This document shows, piece after piece, positions 34,435-45,656 of a DNA stretch of 64,000 nucleotides; the stretch's first letter is position 1; every line of letters starts with the position of its first letter. The position numbers and the translations under genes are program-made. The stretch is from Canna indica. Lineage: Eukaryota; Streptophyta; Magnoliopsida; Zingiberales; Cannaceae. The notes below the pieces were generated by a model. The model saw nothing but the letters and a program-made list of their open reading frames with translations. It ran no database searches and was not told the DNA's origin. Location of the stretch: assembly GCA_034359265.1 (NCBI GenBank), contig CP136895.1, positions 49,184,001 through 49,248,000 on the forward strand, written 5' to 3'.

Positions 34435-35255
34435 TCGAGCAAGGCACACTGCCCCCCACGCATGGTTACGCCTCCTTAAAACCTTGAAAGGGAGAAACCC
34501 CGTGGGGGAAAACTGTAGTGAAGTGGAAAGAGTGTGCCGACCACTTGTAATTAAGAAGGGTAGGTTGCTTTTTTTGCTCAGCTCAGGCGAGCTTCCATTC
34601 CTTGGCGAGGTCTTGTCCATTATCATGTACTTATAAGTTGTTTTGTTCGTCGAGGCTCGTCCTCAAGAGGTGGGGCCCCGTGGTTTCCACTGGGGTCATG
34701 TCGCTGGCTGCCTCGGCCAAGCAATTAGCTGGATGGTCTGCCGCTTGCTGGGGTGTTCGGACCTTGACTGAGGAGTCGGTCGGCTGGATGCTCGGTTGGT
34801 TGTGGGCTTGTTGAACGATAGACTTGTTGTTTTGCGGCTTCTTTGTGCCGACGGATTTGGATGGCGAATTGCCTCATGTGCTTTCTTCTCGAGGCATGTG
34901 ATGGGTCGGGTGCTTTCATCCTGAGGCATGTGCTGGATTACACAGTGATCATCGTTAGTTGCTAATGAAAGGACGAAGGATTGATACCTTTCTAGGGAGG
35001 GTCCATTTCTCAGGAGTTGTTATGTAATTTGAGAGGAGAGCCAAGTCGCATTTCCAGCTAGAATGGAAGGCGAGCTCTAATGAATGTCACTTGCTCTGCT
35101 CGGGCAACGCTCCGATTTGCACGGGCTCCAAGTTGTCAGTAGGTTCAGGCCACTCTTGGACATCCGTATTTAGAGCTTGGATATCCTTGGTTGCTACTTT
35201 GTGAGGGAAGAGTGCTTGATGGGGTGGAGTGCTAGGCTCTTCCGCTGGTTTGGCT
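34435..35255 (-). pseudogene. Gypsy pol remnants with internal deletion
   Basis: 34445-34545 matches 55375-55475 (GCATGGTTA.GCCTC.TTAAAACC), the 3' end of gypsy element 2. 34800-35030 matches 56780-56960, part of its RNase H region (CTTGTTGTTTTG.G.CTTCTT; CACCTTTCTAGGGAG-like). 35090-35155 matches 58630-58695, upstream of reverse transcriptase. The reverse transcriptase and integrase cores between these points are absent. Stops in all frames. Confidence 0.6.
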
Positions 35256-36161
35256 GTCTTCTGCTTCAAACATTAGTTGTAGCATCGACTGGCTTCTTTC
35301 TAGTTGGCATGGACAACACCCACTTATGTATCTAAAATATGAAATTTGAGTGCCAGGTGGGGAATTGATACAGCGGCTCGTAGGTTGTTCAGCGAGGGTC
35401 GCCCCAAAATCAAATGATAGGGGTTGAGGATGTCAATAACTAGGTATTGCACGTCGATCGTCTTCGCCTTCGGCTAGGAGTCGAATGTCGTTCTCAGCCA
35501 TACATTGCTTCGGACGTTGACTCATTCTCGCGATAAGCCTACTTGTTCCCCATTGTAGGGATGTAGTGAAGATTCAATTAGTTGCATTTTTCTGAATCTG
35601 GAATGAAGGAGGATGTCAGCCGAACTTCCTAATCTAACATGACTTTCCTAACAATAAAGTCCCTATCGATTACAGGGACTCCAAGGTGCAGGTCTCTCCT
35701 TCTCTAGTGAATCCTCCAACTATGTGGTCAATGACTCTACAGATTTCACTGTTCAGCTGGTTAATTCTATTGCCATCTCGGTTGCTCCCAATGTTTCTCA
35801 AGGGCAGCATTATGATCCGGCTTCGGCGTTGAGAGCCGTAATAATGCTGGTCCTGGCTGGGACTTCTCTTGCGGTTGATGTAGCGGTTGAGGTGGTCTTC
35901 TTGTATCAAGTGCTCGATCTAGTCTTTGAGCATCACACACTCCTCGATGGTATGCTCGTAGGTGCGATTGAACTCGCACATCTTGGTTTTGTCGGCATTA
36001 GGTGGGATTTTATGCTTCCCCACATTGTTGGGATACCTGAGTAGTTTCAGGTTGTAAATTTCCCCATAGAATGGTCTCCCTCTTGGTGTTTAGCAGGGTG
36101 TATTCACCATAAATGGGGCTAGGTCGGGAGCGCGACCTACCTCTTCTACCGTTATCTCGCT
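35256..36161 (-). pseudogene. Gypsy protease and gag C-terminus, tandem unit A
   Basis: The minus strand encodes a decayed aspartic-protease region (35290-35480, related to the HMILGRPS segment of unit D) and, at 35670-35909, the gag-protease linker INQLNSEICRVIDHIVGGFTREGETC. 35900-36010 corresponds to the Cys/His segment. Interrupted at 36162 by a gag-only family LTR. Confidence 0.65.
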
Positions 36162-37310
36162 TGTTGTTTAGATACCCACACTAGAAGGGGGGGGGGGGCG
36201 GGTTGAATAGTGTTGGGTTAATTTTAGCATCTATTCAATTTCTTTTAAATCAATTCCAACTTCAACCCAAATTAAGTGCGACTAATTGATATGCGATAGC
36301 GAGTATGAAAAGCAATTATAAGCACTAAAAACAAGGCAATGCAAAGTCAAAATATTATAGTGGTTCGGCCAACCGCCTACTCCACTATCTTGGCTCCACA
36401 TCAAGGATTTCTAACCAATCATTTATAGACAATGTGTATCCCTTTGAATACAACCGAGGACTCGCTTCTCAATCCTTTGAGAACGCCTCAAACCTTTTCA
36501 CCTTGGCAAAACACAATTCTACAAAGGTAACCCTAAGGTGTTTAACCTAGCACACCTAGCAAGCTAACAATGGAAACCTACTTTAATAACAAGGAAAATA
36601 ATAATAAATGAGCTAAGAATTAAACCACACAAGTGAGCTCCCTTGCAAAACCTTCAAAGTCTCCAACCCCTCAAGATGTAAAGCTCGAAATGAAGCCGAA
36701 GTTGAGGCTGAAAAATGCTTCGAGTAGATGAACAATCGTCGAAGCTTGTGCAATGAAATCCACTTGGGGAGGCTAAAGAACACTCTAGGAGATCTTCAAT
36801 GAATAGTTAAGAGCATTTTAGAGGGCTAGTGAGGGGTATTTATAACCCCTCACTCGGAAGCTCCACCCAACGGGCATTTTTCTGCCCGTTGGAGATTCCC
36901 GGTCGCTTGTCGGTCGATCGTCGATCGACCGCTGAGTGATCGAAGGCGTTCTGCCACTTTCGGGCAACATTCGGTCGACCAGTCGATCGAATTGGCTACT
37001 TCTAGTTTTTGACATCATTCGATCAATCGAACGGTCGACAGAACCTGGGCTGAGGTTATTTTTTCCAGCCTTCTTCTTGCGTGCTACGTTTCCGAGTTTC
37101 GTTACCATGTTTTGACTTGGATATCATTACAATTAGGCCTAGGATATATTCCTAGAGTCATATTACATAAAATCTAATCCTAACTTTGGATTTTCTACTC
37201 GCTCGCTTTTAGAGCCATTTTTGCCAATTTTTTATATTTCTTCAAACGAACTTTGCTCGCGTATCAAAGCCTCAACCTGATATCAAATACTTGATATATT
37301 CATTAGAATA
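36162..37310 (-). repeat. Gag-only family LTR, truncated
   Basis: Starts TGTTGTTTAGATACCC and CACTAGAAGG with a 12-base G run (36188-36199), most similar to the LTRs of element 4. The palindrome cluster is at 36898-37045, with GGGTATTTATAACCCCTCAC (36835-36854) as the TATA region on the minus strand. The far end is cut at a CATTAGAAT near 37302-37310, where gypsy gag resumes. Confidence 0.75.
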
Positions 37311-38055
37311 TGTAGCATATTGCTAGTTACCGGAACTCAGCCATAATCTTCGGTCTGCACAGAGCAATTTGGTCAACGAACTGTGCGAGTTTCAGGCCTT
37401 ACTTGACGGAATACAACTCGATGTGAGGGTCGAGGTTGGGGATCTTCATGGCCACGGTGTTGAATCTCTTTAGATATTTTCTGAACAATTCATTTTGTCC
37501 ATGCTTGATGTAATGGAGGGAGTCATCGGTCTTCGAGTAGATCCAAGACGAGGAGGATTGGTTGATGAAGGCTGATTTGAACATCGTCAAATGAGTGGTC
37601 GGATCACCCGTACCATCGTATGGTTGGAGAGTAGTTGGCAGTTTGAAATTGTCAGGGAGAGGGACTACCATAATGTGTTTCATGAATGGTCCTGAGTTGA
37701 CGGCGGGGTAAGAACGACCTTTATGGCCCTAGTTCCCTCTCTCTGGTGGTGTGTCTTTGAAGATTGAGGTCATGTCTCCTAGTTCTCTTGTGATGGCTAT
37801 CCTCTTCATTTTCCGAGCGATAGGGCTCGCGCTCGGCTAGAAGCTGCTCCTTGGATTATGTTAGCACATTGACCTAGGCTGACTGCCTCTTGTTGTTCCC
37901 TTAGGGATTGATGACCAGATGTCGTAGCTCATCTAGTGTTAAGTCGGCGGACACCAGAGTGTTACTCCTAGCTGCTCTAGCGTCTCTCGCTAACGAGGAA
38001 TGCCGCTGCTAGGTTATTGTTGTTTGATCGACGATGTTAACCTGATTGATCCCAT
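37311..38055 (-). pseudogene. Gypsy gag, tandem unit A/B
   Basis: The frame 37399-37683 reads as a retrotransposon Gag domain: PLPDNFKLPTTLQPYDGTGDP near the start, then FKSAFINQSSSSWIYSK and NELFRKYLKRFNTVAMKIPN. Nearly the same protein is encoded at 39147-39389 and 40659-40961. The rest has frame breaks. Confidence 0.75.
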
Positions 38056-39786
38056 GGTTTGGCTGTCTTTTGCTTCAAACATTCGATGTAGAACCAACTG
38101 GCTTCTTTCTGGTTGGCATGGAGTACACCCACTTATGTATTTGAAATATGAAATATGAGTGCTAGGTGGGGAGTTGATACGACAGTTTGTAGGCTATTTA
38201 GCGAGGGTTGCCACAAAATCATATGATACATGTTGAGGATGTTAATAACTAGGTATTGCACGTTGATCGTCTTCACATTCGGCTAGGAGTCGAATGTCGT
38301 TCTCAGCCATACATTGTCTTGGATGTTGACTCGTTCTCCTGAGAAGCCTACTAGTTCCCCATTGTAGGCATGTAGTGAAGATTTAGTTAGTTGCATTTTT
38401 CTGAATGTGGAGTGATGGAGGATGTCAGCTGAACTTCCTGATCTACCAGGACTTTCCTAACAAAAAAGTCCCTAGCAATTATAGGGACTCCAAGGAGAAC
38501 GTCTCACCTTCTCTAGTGAATCCTCCAACTATGTGGTCAATGACTCTACTAATTTCAATGCTCGGCTGGTTAATTCTTTTTCCATCTTGGTTGCTCCCAA
38601 TGTTTCTCAGGGGTGACATTATGCTCCGGCTTCGGCGTCGAGAGTCGTAGTCATGCTGGTCCCGACTATGACTTCTCTTGCGGTTCATTTAGTGGTTGAG
38701 GTGGCCTTCTCGTATGAGGTGCTCGATCTGGTCTTTAAGCATCACACACTCCTCGATGGTATGCTCGTAGGTGCGATGGAACTCACACTTTTTGCTCTTG
38801 TCGGTATTAGGTCGGATTTTATGCTTCCCCGCATTATTGGGATACCTGAACAGTTTTAGGTAGTAAATTTCCCAAGATAATGGTCTCCCTCTTGGTGTTC
38901 AGCTAGGTGTATTCACCATATATGGGGCTAGGTCGAGAGGTCGACCTCCCTCTTCTACTATTATCTCGATCATGTCGATCTCGCTCTTCACTCTTTTTTA
39001 TTGAGTTTCATTGCCTTCTTGTCTTTGGCACTATCTTTGTCAGTTTGCCTATTGGCCTTCCTGGCCTCTTTGAGTTCTTCCATCTCCATGTAGCATATTG
39101 CTCGTTCCTGAAACTCAGCCATAATCTTCGATCTGGACATAGCTATTTAGTCTACAAACTGTCTGAGTTTTAGGCCGTGCTTGACGGAATACAACTCGAT
39201 GTGAGGGTCGAGGTTGGGGATCTTCATGACCACAGTGTTGAATCTCTTTAGATATTTTCTGAGCAGCTCATTATGTCTGTGCTTGATGTAATGGAGGGAG
39301 TCATCGGTCTTGGAGTAGATCCAAGACAAGGAGGATTGGTTGATGAAGGCTGATTTGAACACCGTTAGAGGGGTGGTCGGATCACCCATACCATTGTATG
39401 GTTGGAGAGTTGTTGTGTTCCATGAATGGTCCTAAGTTGACGGCGGGATAAGAACGGCCTTTGTGGCCCTAGTTTCGTCTCTCTGGTGGTGTGTCTCTGA
39501 AGATTGAGGTCGTGCCTCCTAATTCTCTCCTTGTGGCTATCCTATTCATGTTCCGAGCGATAGGGCTCACACTCGGCTAGAAATTGCTCCTTGGATTACG
39601 TTAGCGCATTGACCTAGGTTGAAAGTTGTTCACTTGGAGATCAAGGATCAGACATCGTAGCTCATCTAGTGTTAAGTCGGCGAACATCGGAGCGTTACTC
39701 CTCGCCGTGTTAGCGTCTCTCGCTAATGAGGGAACGCCGCTGCTAGGTTGTTGTTGTTTGATTGACGGTGTTAACCTGATTGATCC
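38056..39786 (-). pseudogene. Gypsy gag-protease, tandem unit C
   Basis: The whole unit repeats with a period of about 1.73 kb: protease region (38090-38400), linker (38479-38688, with RINQPSIEISRVIDHIVGGF), Cys/His segment (38720-38800), Gag domain (39147-39389) and upstream region. Stops and shifts separate them. Confidence 0.75.
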
Positions 39787-41370
39787 CGTGGTTTGAGCGT
39801 CTTTTGCTTCAAACATTTGTTGTAGAACCAATGGGCTTCTTTCTGGTTGGCATGGAGTACACCCACTTCTGTATTTGAAATATGAAATTTGAGTGCCAGG
39901 TGGGGAGTTGATACGATGGCTCGCAGGTTGCTCACCGAGGGTCGACCCAAAATCATATGATGGGGTTTGAGGATGTCAATAACTAGGTATTTCACGTTGA
40001 GCATCTTCGCCTTCGGCTAGGAGTCGAACGTCGTTCTCAGCCGATTGCCTCAGATGTTGACTCGTTCTCCTGAGAAGCCTACTAGTTCCCCATTCTAGGG
40101 ATGTAGTGAAGATTCAATTAGTTGCATTTTACTGAATGTGGAGTGAAGGAGGATGTCAGCCGAACTTCCTGATTTACCAGGACTTTCCTGATAATAAAGT
40201 CCCTAGAGATTACAAGGACTCCGAGGAGCACGTCTCGCCTTCTTTGGTGAATCCTCCAACTATGTGGTCAATGACTCTACATATTTCACTGCTCGGCTGG
40301 TTAATTCTCTTGCCATCTCGATAGCTCCCACTATTTCTCAGGGGCGATATTATGCTCCGGCTTCGGCGTTGAGAGCTGTAGTCATGCTGGTCCCCGGTTG
40401 TGACTTCTCTTGCAGTTGATGTAGCGATTGAGGTGGCTTCTCGTATGAGGTGCTCGATCTGGTCTTTGAGCATCACACACTCCTTGGTGGTATGCTCGTA
40501 GGTGCGAAGGAACTTGCACTTCTTTTTTTTGTCGGCATTAGGTGGGATTTTATGCATCCCTGCATTGTTGGGATACCTGAGCAGTTTGAGGTTATAAATT
40601 TCCCCATAAAATGGTCTCCCATTTGGTGTTCAGTGCGATGTGTTCACCATATATGGGGCTAGGTCGGCAAGGCGACAATTCCATGGCCATGCTTGATGGA
40701 ATACAACTCGAAGTTGGGGATCTTCGTGGCCACGATGTTGAATCTCTTCAGATATTTTCTCAGCAGCTCATTATGTCCATGTTTGATATAATGGAGGGAG
40801 TCATCAGTCTTGGAGTAGATCCAAGACGACGAGGATTGGTTGATGAAGGCTGATTTAAACATCGTGAGATGGGTGGTCGGATCACCCGTACCATCATATG
40901 GTTGGAGAGTAGTCAGCAGTTTGAAATTGTCTAGGAGAGGGATTGCCATAATGTGTTCCACGAATGGTCCTGAGTTGACGCCACGGGGAAGAAAGGTCTC
41001 TGTGGCTCTAGTTTCGTCTCTCTGGTGGTGGGTCTTTGAAGATTGAGGTCGTGTCTCCTAGTTCTCTCATGGTGGCTGTCCTCTTCATGTTACGAGCGAT
41101 GGGGCTCGCGCTCGGCTAGATGCTGCACCTTGGATTACGTTAGCGTGTTGACCTAGGCTGACAGCCTCTAGTTGTTCCCTTGGGGATCGATGATCAGACG
41201 TCATAGCTCATCTAGTGTTAAGTTGGCGGACACCAGAGCATTACTCCTCGCCGTGTTAGCGTCTCTCGCTAGCGAGGGAACGCTGTTGCTAGGTTGTTGT
41301 TTGATCGGCGATGTTAACCTGACTCCGGGTGTTTACCAGGTGGACTAGGTAAGGTTTACTCGACACACAT
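39787..41370 (-). pseudogene. Gypsy gag-protease, tandem unit D
   Basis: Protease at 39771-40004 (VKYLVIDILKPHHMILGRPS...), linker and Cys/His segment at 40210-40557 (CKFLRTYEHTTKEC, with leucine where gypsy element 2 has histidine), Gag domain at 40659-40961. It ends next to the primer site. This unit is the one adjacent to the 5' LTR and so probably the original copy. Confidence 0.75.
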
Positions 41371-41381
41371 TGGGCGCCAAA
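41371..41381 (-). other. Primer-binding site of gypsy element 1
   Basis: The minus strand reads TTTGGCGCCCA directly after the LTR end. Same core as 6485-6497. Confidence 0.65.
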
Positions 41382-41812
41382 TGTTCTTGCCTAAATATGA
41401 GATGATGCACACCTCCGCGTCTTCTAATCCAGCACGGCTTTGGTGGTGACCTGTAAAGACACTCTAACGCTTAAGTGAAAGAGAATTTCATATGATGGCT
41501 ATGAAATTGAAATCGAGAGTATACCTGATGTGCGTCGTGTCTATTTTATGAGATAGGTCAGTGATGTTTCAGAAATGACGCCTCCCAAGATCTCACGGGG
41601 ATATGTCCTAAATGGGTCGAAGATTATCCCAGAGATGGCGAACTCATTTTTGTCGAATCCCTTGTAATTAATGATGGATATCGATATCCTTGTTTGGCCG
41701 GGTGGAGCTCCTAGACTAAGTTGTGGTTGGGTCTATCTGAGTCTGGTTCATGAGTGTGGGTGCATCTAGGCTTGGTCTGGCCGGGCCCAAAGAGCTAGCC
41801 CAATCCAATATT
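41382..41812 (-). repeat. 5' LTR of gypsy element 1, partial
   Basis: Starts TGTTCTTGCCTAAAT and is similar to 42461-42880 (shared GGTGGTGAC.TG, GTGCGTC.TGT and TTGT.TGGCCGGGTGGAGC). It ends abruptly at gag-only family gag sequence near 41813. Confidence 0.7.
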
Positions 41813-42460
41813 TAAATAGAGATTTCATTTTTAAGTCTAAGCATGCAATCGTTCAAAATTTTTATTTGACAACTTAAGTTTCCATCTGCGTTCTTCAAAA
41901 CTAAATTTTCATTTTGCAAGGATTCATTATCCTTTTTCAAATTTTCAATCTTGTTCACAAATCACCATGAGTATCGTCATGCATTTCAAGTCATTTTTCA
42001 ATTTATCATTTTATGTTTATTATTGGTGAGATGCTCAAGTATATTGGTTTTTTCCTTTTTAAGTTTACCATTTCTTTTAGTGGACTTTTGAAGCAATCTA
42101 AAGAACTTTTGTGATTCTTCTAACTCTTTCTATGACATGGGTTCACAATCATTTGAATCGTAACTATTATGACTAGAAGCATGAGAGTATACCTCATCCT
42201 CAATACCCATGAGGGAAATTTGTGACGTGACTACATTGTCATAACTAAAGAAGGCTTCTTGTGACTTGGAAGTGGATGTTGAATCACTTGTCCTTTTCAT
42301 TGACTTTTTATTCAAATGGGACAATTCTTTGCATAAGTAGCAAATTATTTTTTTCTTTTTCTACTCTTGGTAGAATTGTTTTGAGATGAAACACTATGGA
42401 CATCACAAGAGTGGTTAGTTGTGGCTAGATAACCATTGTCATCACCACCTTCATTAAGAG
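41813..42460 (-). pseudogene. Gag-only family gag fragment, C-terminal piece
   Basis: The minus strand encodes LNEGGDDNG..., SQNNSTKSRKRKK, then a first zinc knuckle CYLCKELSHLNKKS whose last cysteine is serine, then the Ser-rich linker and start of the coiled coil. A one-base shift in an A run (near 42345) breaks the frame. The N-terminal piece lies at 60874-61238: gypsy element 2 inserted between them with an AAGAG duplication (42456-42460 and 60874-60878). Confidence 0.75.
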
Positions 42461-43570
42461 TGTTCTCATCTGAAGTCGGGGGTGCTGCAAGCCTTCGCGT
42501 CTCTTGGTTTAGCGCGACTTCGGTGGTGACTTGCAAAAATACTCCAACGCTCAAGTAAGAGACGATTCTACATGGTGTGTATGGAATTGGAGCATATAGT
42601 ATACCTTGTTGTGCGTCATGTTGTTTTATGAGGCAAGTATGGGTACTTGGCGAGGATGTCTCTTGAAATTTCACCATAATATGCCTTGAATAGGTTGATT
42701 TCTATCCCCTAGATTGAGGATTTTTTAGTGCCGAATCCCTGATGATAAATAGAGAATTTTTAATATCCTTGTATGGCCGGGTGGAGCCCCTGGTCTGAGT
42801 TGTAGCTAGTTCAATCTGGGTCTGTTCATGGGTTGGGGTGCTCCTGGGACTGGTTCGACCCGACTAAGAGAGCCAATCCAGTCCACAACCCCGAGCTTGG
42901 TTGAAGTCCGAGGACTTTGTGCCGAACTCTAATAGGATACCGACTTCCTTCTGTTTGCTGAGCTCTTTGCATATGCCGAGTAACTAATATCGTCGTTTTG
43001 TTCATCATCCTGCTCGTCCGTGATTATTTTCGATGAGTCTATTTGACCTTGTCTCCTCATTTCTTCTTTGCCGAGGTCGGCCTTAGGTGGGTATTGATTC
43101 ACCCCACATTTGTTTAGGTTCCCTCTTTCATTGGTTTGATGGGGAAGAAGGAGGTTAGCCTTGAGTTGGTAGTAAGTAGGTTGGGGATTTCTGTCGACTC
43201 GGACCACTGGGCTCAGGAGGAAATAAAGAGGGAAAGGCTAGTAACGAGTAGCAAAAGGATGATGTCTAATAACCATGTGATGATGTCCTGATCAAGCGAT
43301 GAGGAGGCCTTCGAGTGTTGCTCCGCTGAGGATAGAAACTTTGACGCCTTGGAGGACCATGAGTTCATATTCCGGATTTGGCAAAACCTCCTAATCCATA
43401 TAGGCATCTTCTTTCAATTCAACAATTTGATCATCCTGATTTTGCTGAACACAGGTACTAGCAGCATGATCGGCCAAGATATTGTTTCAAGGAATAAATA
43501 ACTTTGTCGGCTAGGCTTCAGCTTCTTTGTTTAAGAAGGGCAGTGTTTTGCTCATCAAGGAACTTTGTGG
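42461..43570 (-). repeat. 3' LTR of gypsy element 2, first part
   Basis: Starts TGTTCTCATCTGAAG at the AAGAG duplication. Its first 400 bp match the LTR of gypsy element 1 at 41382-41812, and part of it matches the remnant near 4900-5010. It is cut at the TGTGG duplication (43566-43570) by the solo LTR and continues at 54017. Confidence 0.75.
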
Positions 43571-44411
43571 TGTTGGCCTAAGGTTTTCAACCTTGGTCTG
43601 AATCTTGGTTTTGATGATAACAAAAATGGAACTAATGATTTCATGAAGAGATATTTTCAGGTTCCATATCGGTTAGCGTACGACGTCCCTGATCGAAAAA
43701 ATTGAAGAAATCGAAGAAATCGGCAAGGACACTCGTCGTCGCTCGGGATTCTTCGGGAAGTTAGAGTTTAGGTTTAGGGTGTCTAGAATGTGTTGTAATC
43801 CTCTTTTATGATGCATAAAATGCAAAAACCAAATCCGAACTCCAAAACATGAAAACCCAAAAACTGCCCTAAAATTCACTAAGCCTAGGGAGCTCCTTGG
43901 AGGGCTATATGACCTAGATATTTTCTTGGCACCAAAAGTGTCGATAATTGTTCCTTAGGTAAAAACTACATAACGAGATATTTTTAAGGATTTTTTGAAA
44001 GCCTTTAGCCTACCCATATTTGACCCGGGAGATTATGAAATTTCCATTTTTAGGAAATTTGTACTACACCCCAAAAGTTAGATTTTGATTCTTAAGGATT
44101 TTGATTTTTTAGATATTTTTATTGAATCCAAATGGGGGGTAATCCATATATAACATTTGTTTTAAAGTTATTATCTTAAAGTTGAGAAATGTTATATAAG
44201 TAGACTTACCGAAGACCGAACCTAGAAATGAGCAAACAAGCAGAAAAATCAGCCAACAAAGCAGTCTGCCCAGTTTCGGTCGACCGAATGTTGCCAAAAA
44301 TTGGCAGTAGGCACGCGGTCGCTCGGTCGCTCGATCGGTCAACCGACGATCAATGGACCTACGACCGGCGGTCGGTAATGGGCAAAAATCCACCCGTTGA
44401 GAAGAGGGGAG

Positions 44412-45656
44412 TGTTGGTGAAATGGCCACACTAGAGGGGGGTGGCCATTTTAATAATTTCTTAAGTTACTTAGGCAATTCACAATTGGTGACTAAATGCG
44501 TAAGCGAGTAATAAAAATAAGCAATGCGGTACACAAAGAAAATAATCCTAACACAAGTATTTATAGTGGTTCGACCCCAATGCCTACTCCACTAACTAAG
44601 CACCCCGCTTAGAATTTCCAAGGTAAGCTCAAAGTCAATCTCAAGGTTTCTAGGCTCAAAGCTAGGGTTCTTTGCAAAGATGGCTGAAGAATTCTTGTAG
44701 AGATGCAAGGAGTGGCTCTTTGAGGCTTAGAAGCATCAATCATTTCTAGAAATGAGTTTGGGATGGGTATTTATAACCCCCAAAAATAAATGGCTGGTCA
44801 ACGTGCGTATTTTTGCCAGTTGCTGACGCTCGGTCGCTTGCTGGTCGATCATCGGTCGACCGATGGATTGATCGCCCAAGCGGCCACGACATTCTATCGC
44901 TTTTGCTACTTCTGCCAATTCTTCGCCACATTCGGTCGACCGAATTGGCTACTGTCAAATTCTCCGATCGATCGAAAATGCCTTCTCCTTCGTTAGGTTG
45001 ACCAGTCTGTCGACAGAACCTGGGCAGGGTAGATTTCTTTGCTTGATTGCTCATTTTCTGGTCCTTCTTCGCTAAGTCTACTTATATAAAATTTCTTAAC
45101 TTTAAGTTAACTTTAAAACATAAATGTTATATAAGGATTACCCCCCATTTGGATTCAATAAAAATATCTAAAAAAATCAAAATCCATAAAAATCAAAATA
45201 TAGTTTTTGGGGTATAGTATAAATTTCCGAAAAACAGAAATTTTCTAATCTTCCGGGTCAAGTATGGGTAGGCTAAAGGCTTCCAAAAAATCCTTAAAAA
45301 TCCCTCGTTATCTAGTTTTTACCCAAGGAACAATTACCGCCATTTTTTGTGTCAAGAAAATGTCTATTTCATATAGCCCTCCAAGGAGCTCCCTAGGCTT
45401 AGTGAATTTCAAGGCGGTTTCTAGGTTTTCATGTTTTGCGGTTCAGATTTAGTTTTTGGGTTCTTTGCATCATAAAAGAGTTTTTGGGTTCCTTGCCGAT
45501 ATCTCCGATTTCTCTGATTTCTCCGATTTTTTCTATCGGGGACGTCGTTCGCTAACCAACTTGGAACCTGTAGGATTTCTCATTGACGCATTAGTTCCAT
45601 AGTTGTTATCATCAAAACCAAGATTAAAGACGAAGGTAGAAAACGTTAGGCCAACA
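44412..45656 (-). repeat. 3' LTR of element 5
   Basis: 1245 bp, TGTTGGTGAAATGGCC...GGCCAACA. Palindrome cluster 44825-45020; TATA region GGGTATTTATAACCCCC (44766-44782, minus strand). The G run is short (GGGGGG). The half near 45090-45600 matches its partner and 43620-44100 of the solo LTR in reverse. Confidence 0.85.

Larger units (their letters stand above)
34435..41812 (-). mobile_element. Gypsy (Tat-like) element 1, rearranged
   Basis: Minus-strand remnant. From right to left: partial 5' LTR (41382-41812), primer site (41371-41381), gag-protease units in three tandem copies (about 35256-36161 with 37311-38055, 38056-39786, 39787-41370), a small pol fragment (34740-35030) and the 3' end (34435-34640). 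Reverse transcriptase and integrase are missing. A gag-only family LTR piece splits the leftmost unit. Confidence 0.7.

Noticed and set aside
35724..36044. Plus-strand open frame of 106 codons with hydrophobic runs
   Set aside because: It is the opposite strand of gypsy gag-protease. Similar shadows appear in each tandem unit.
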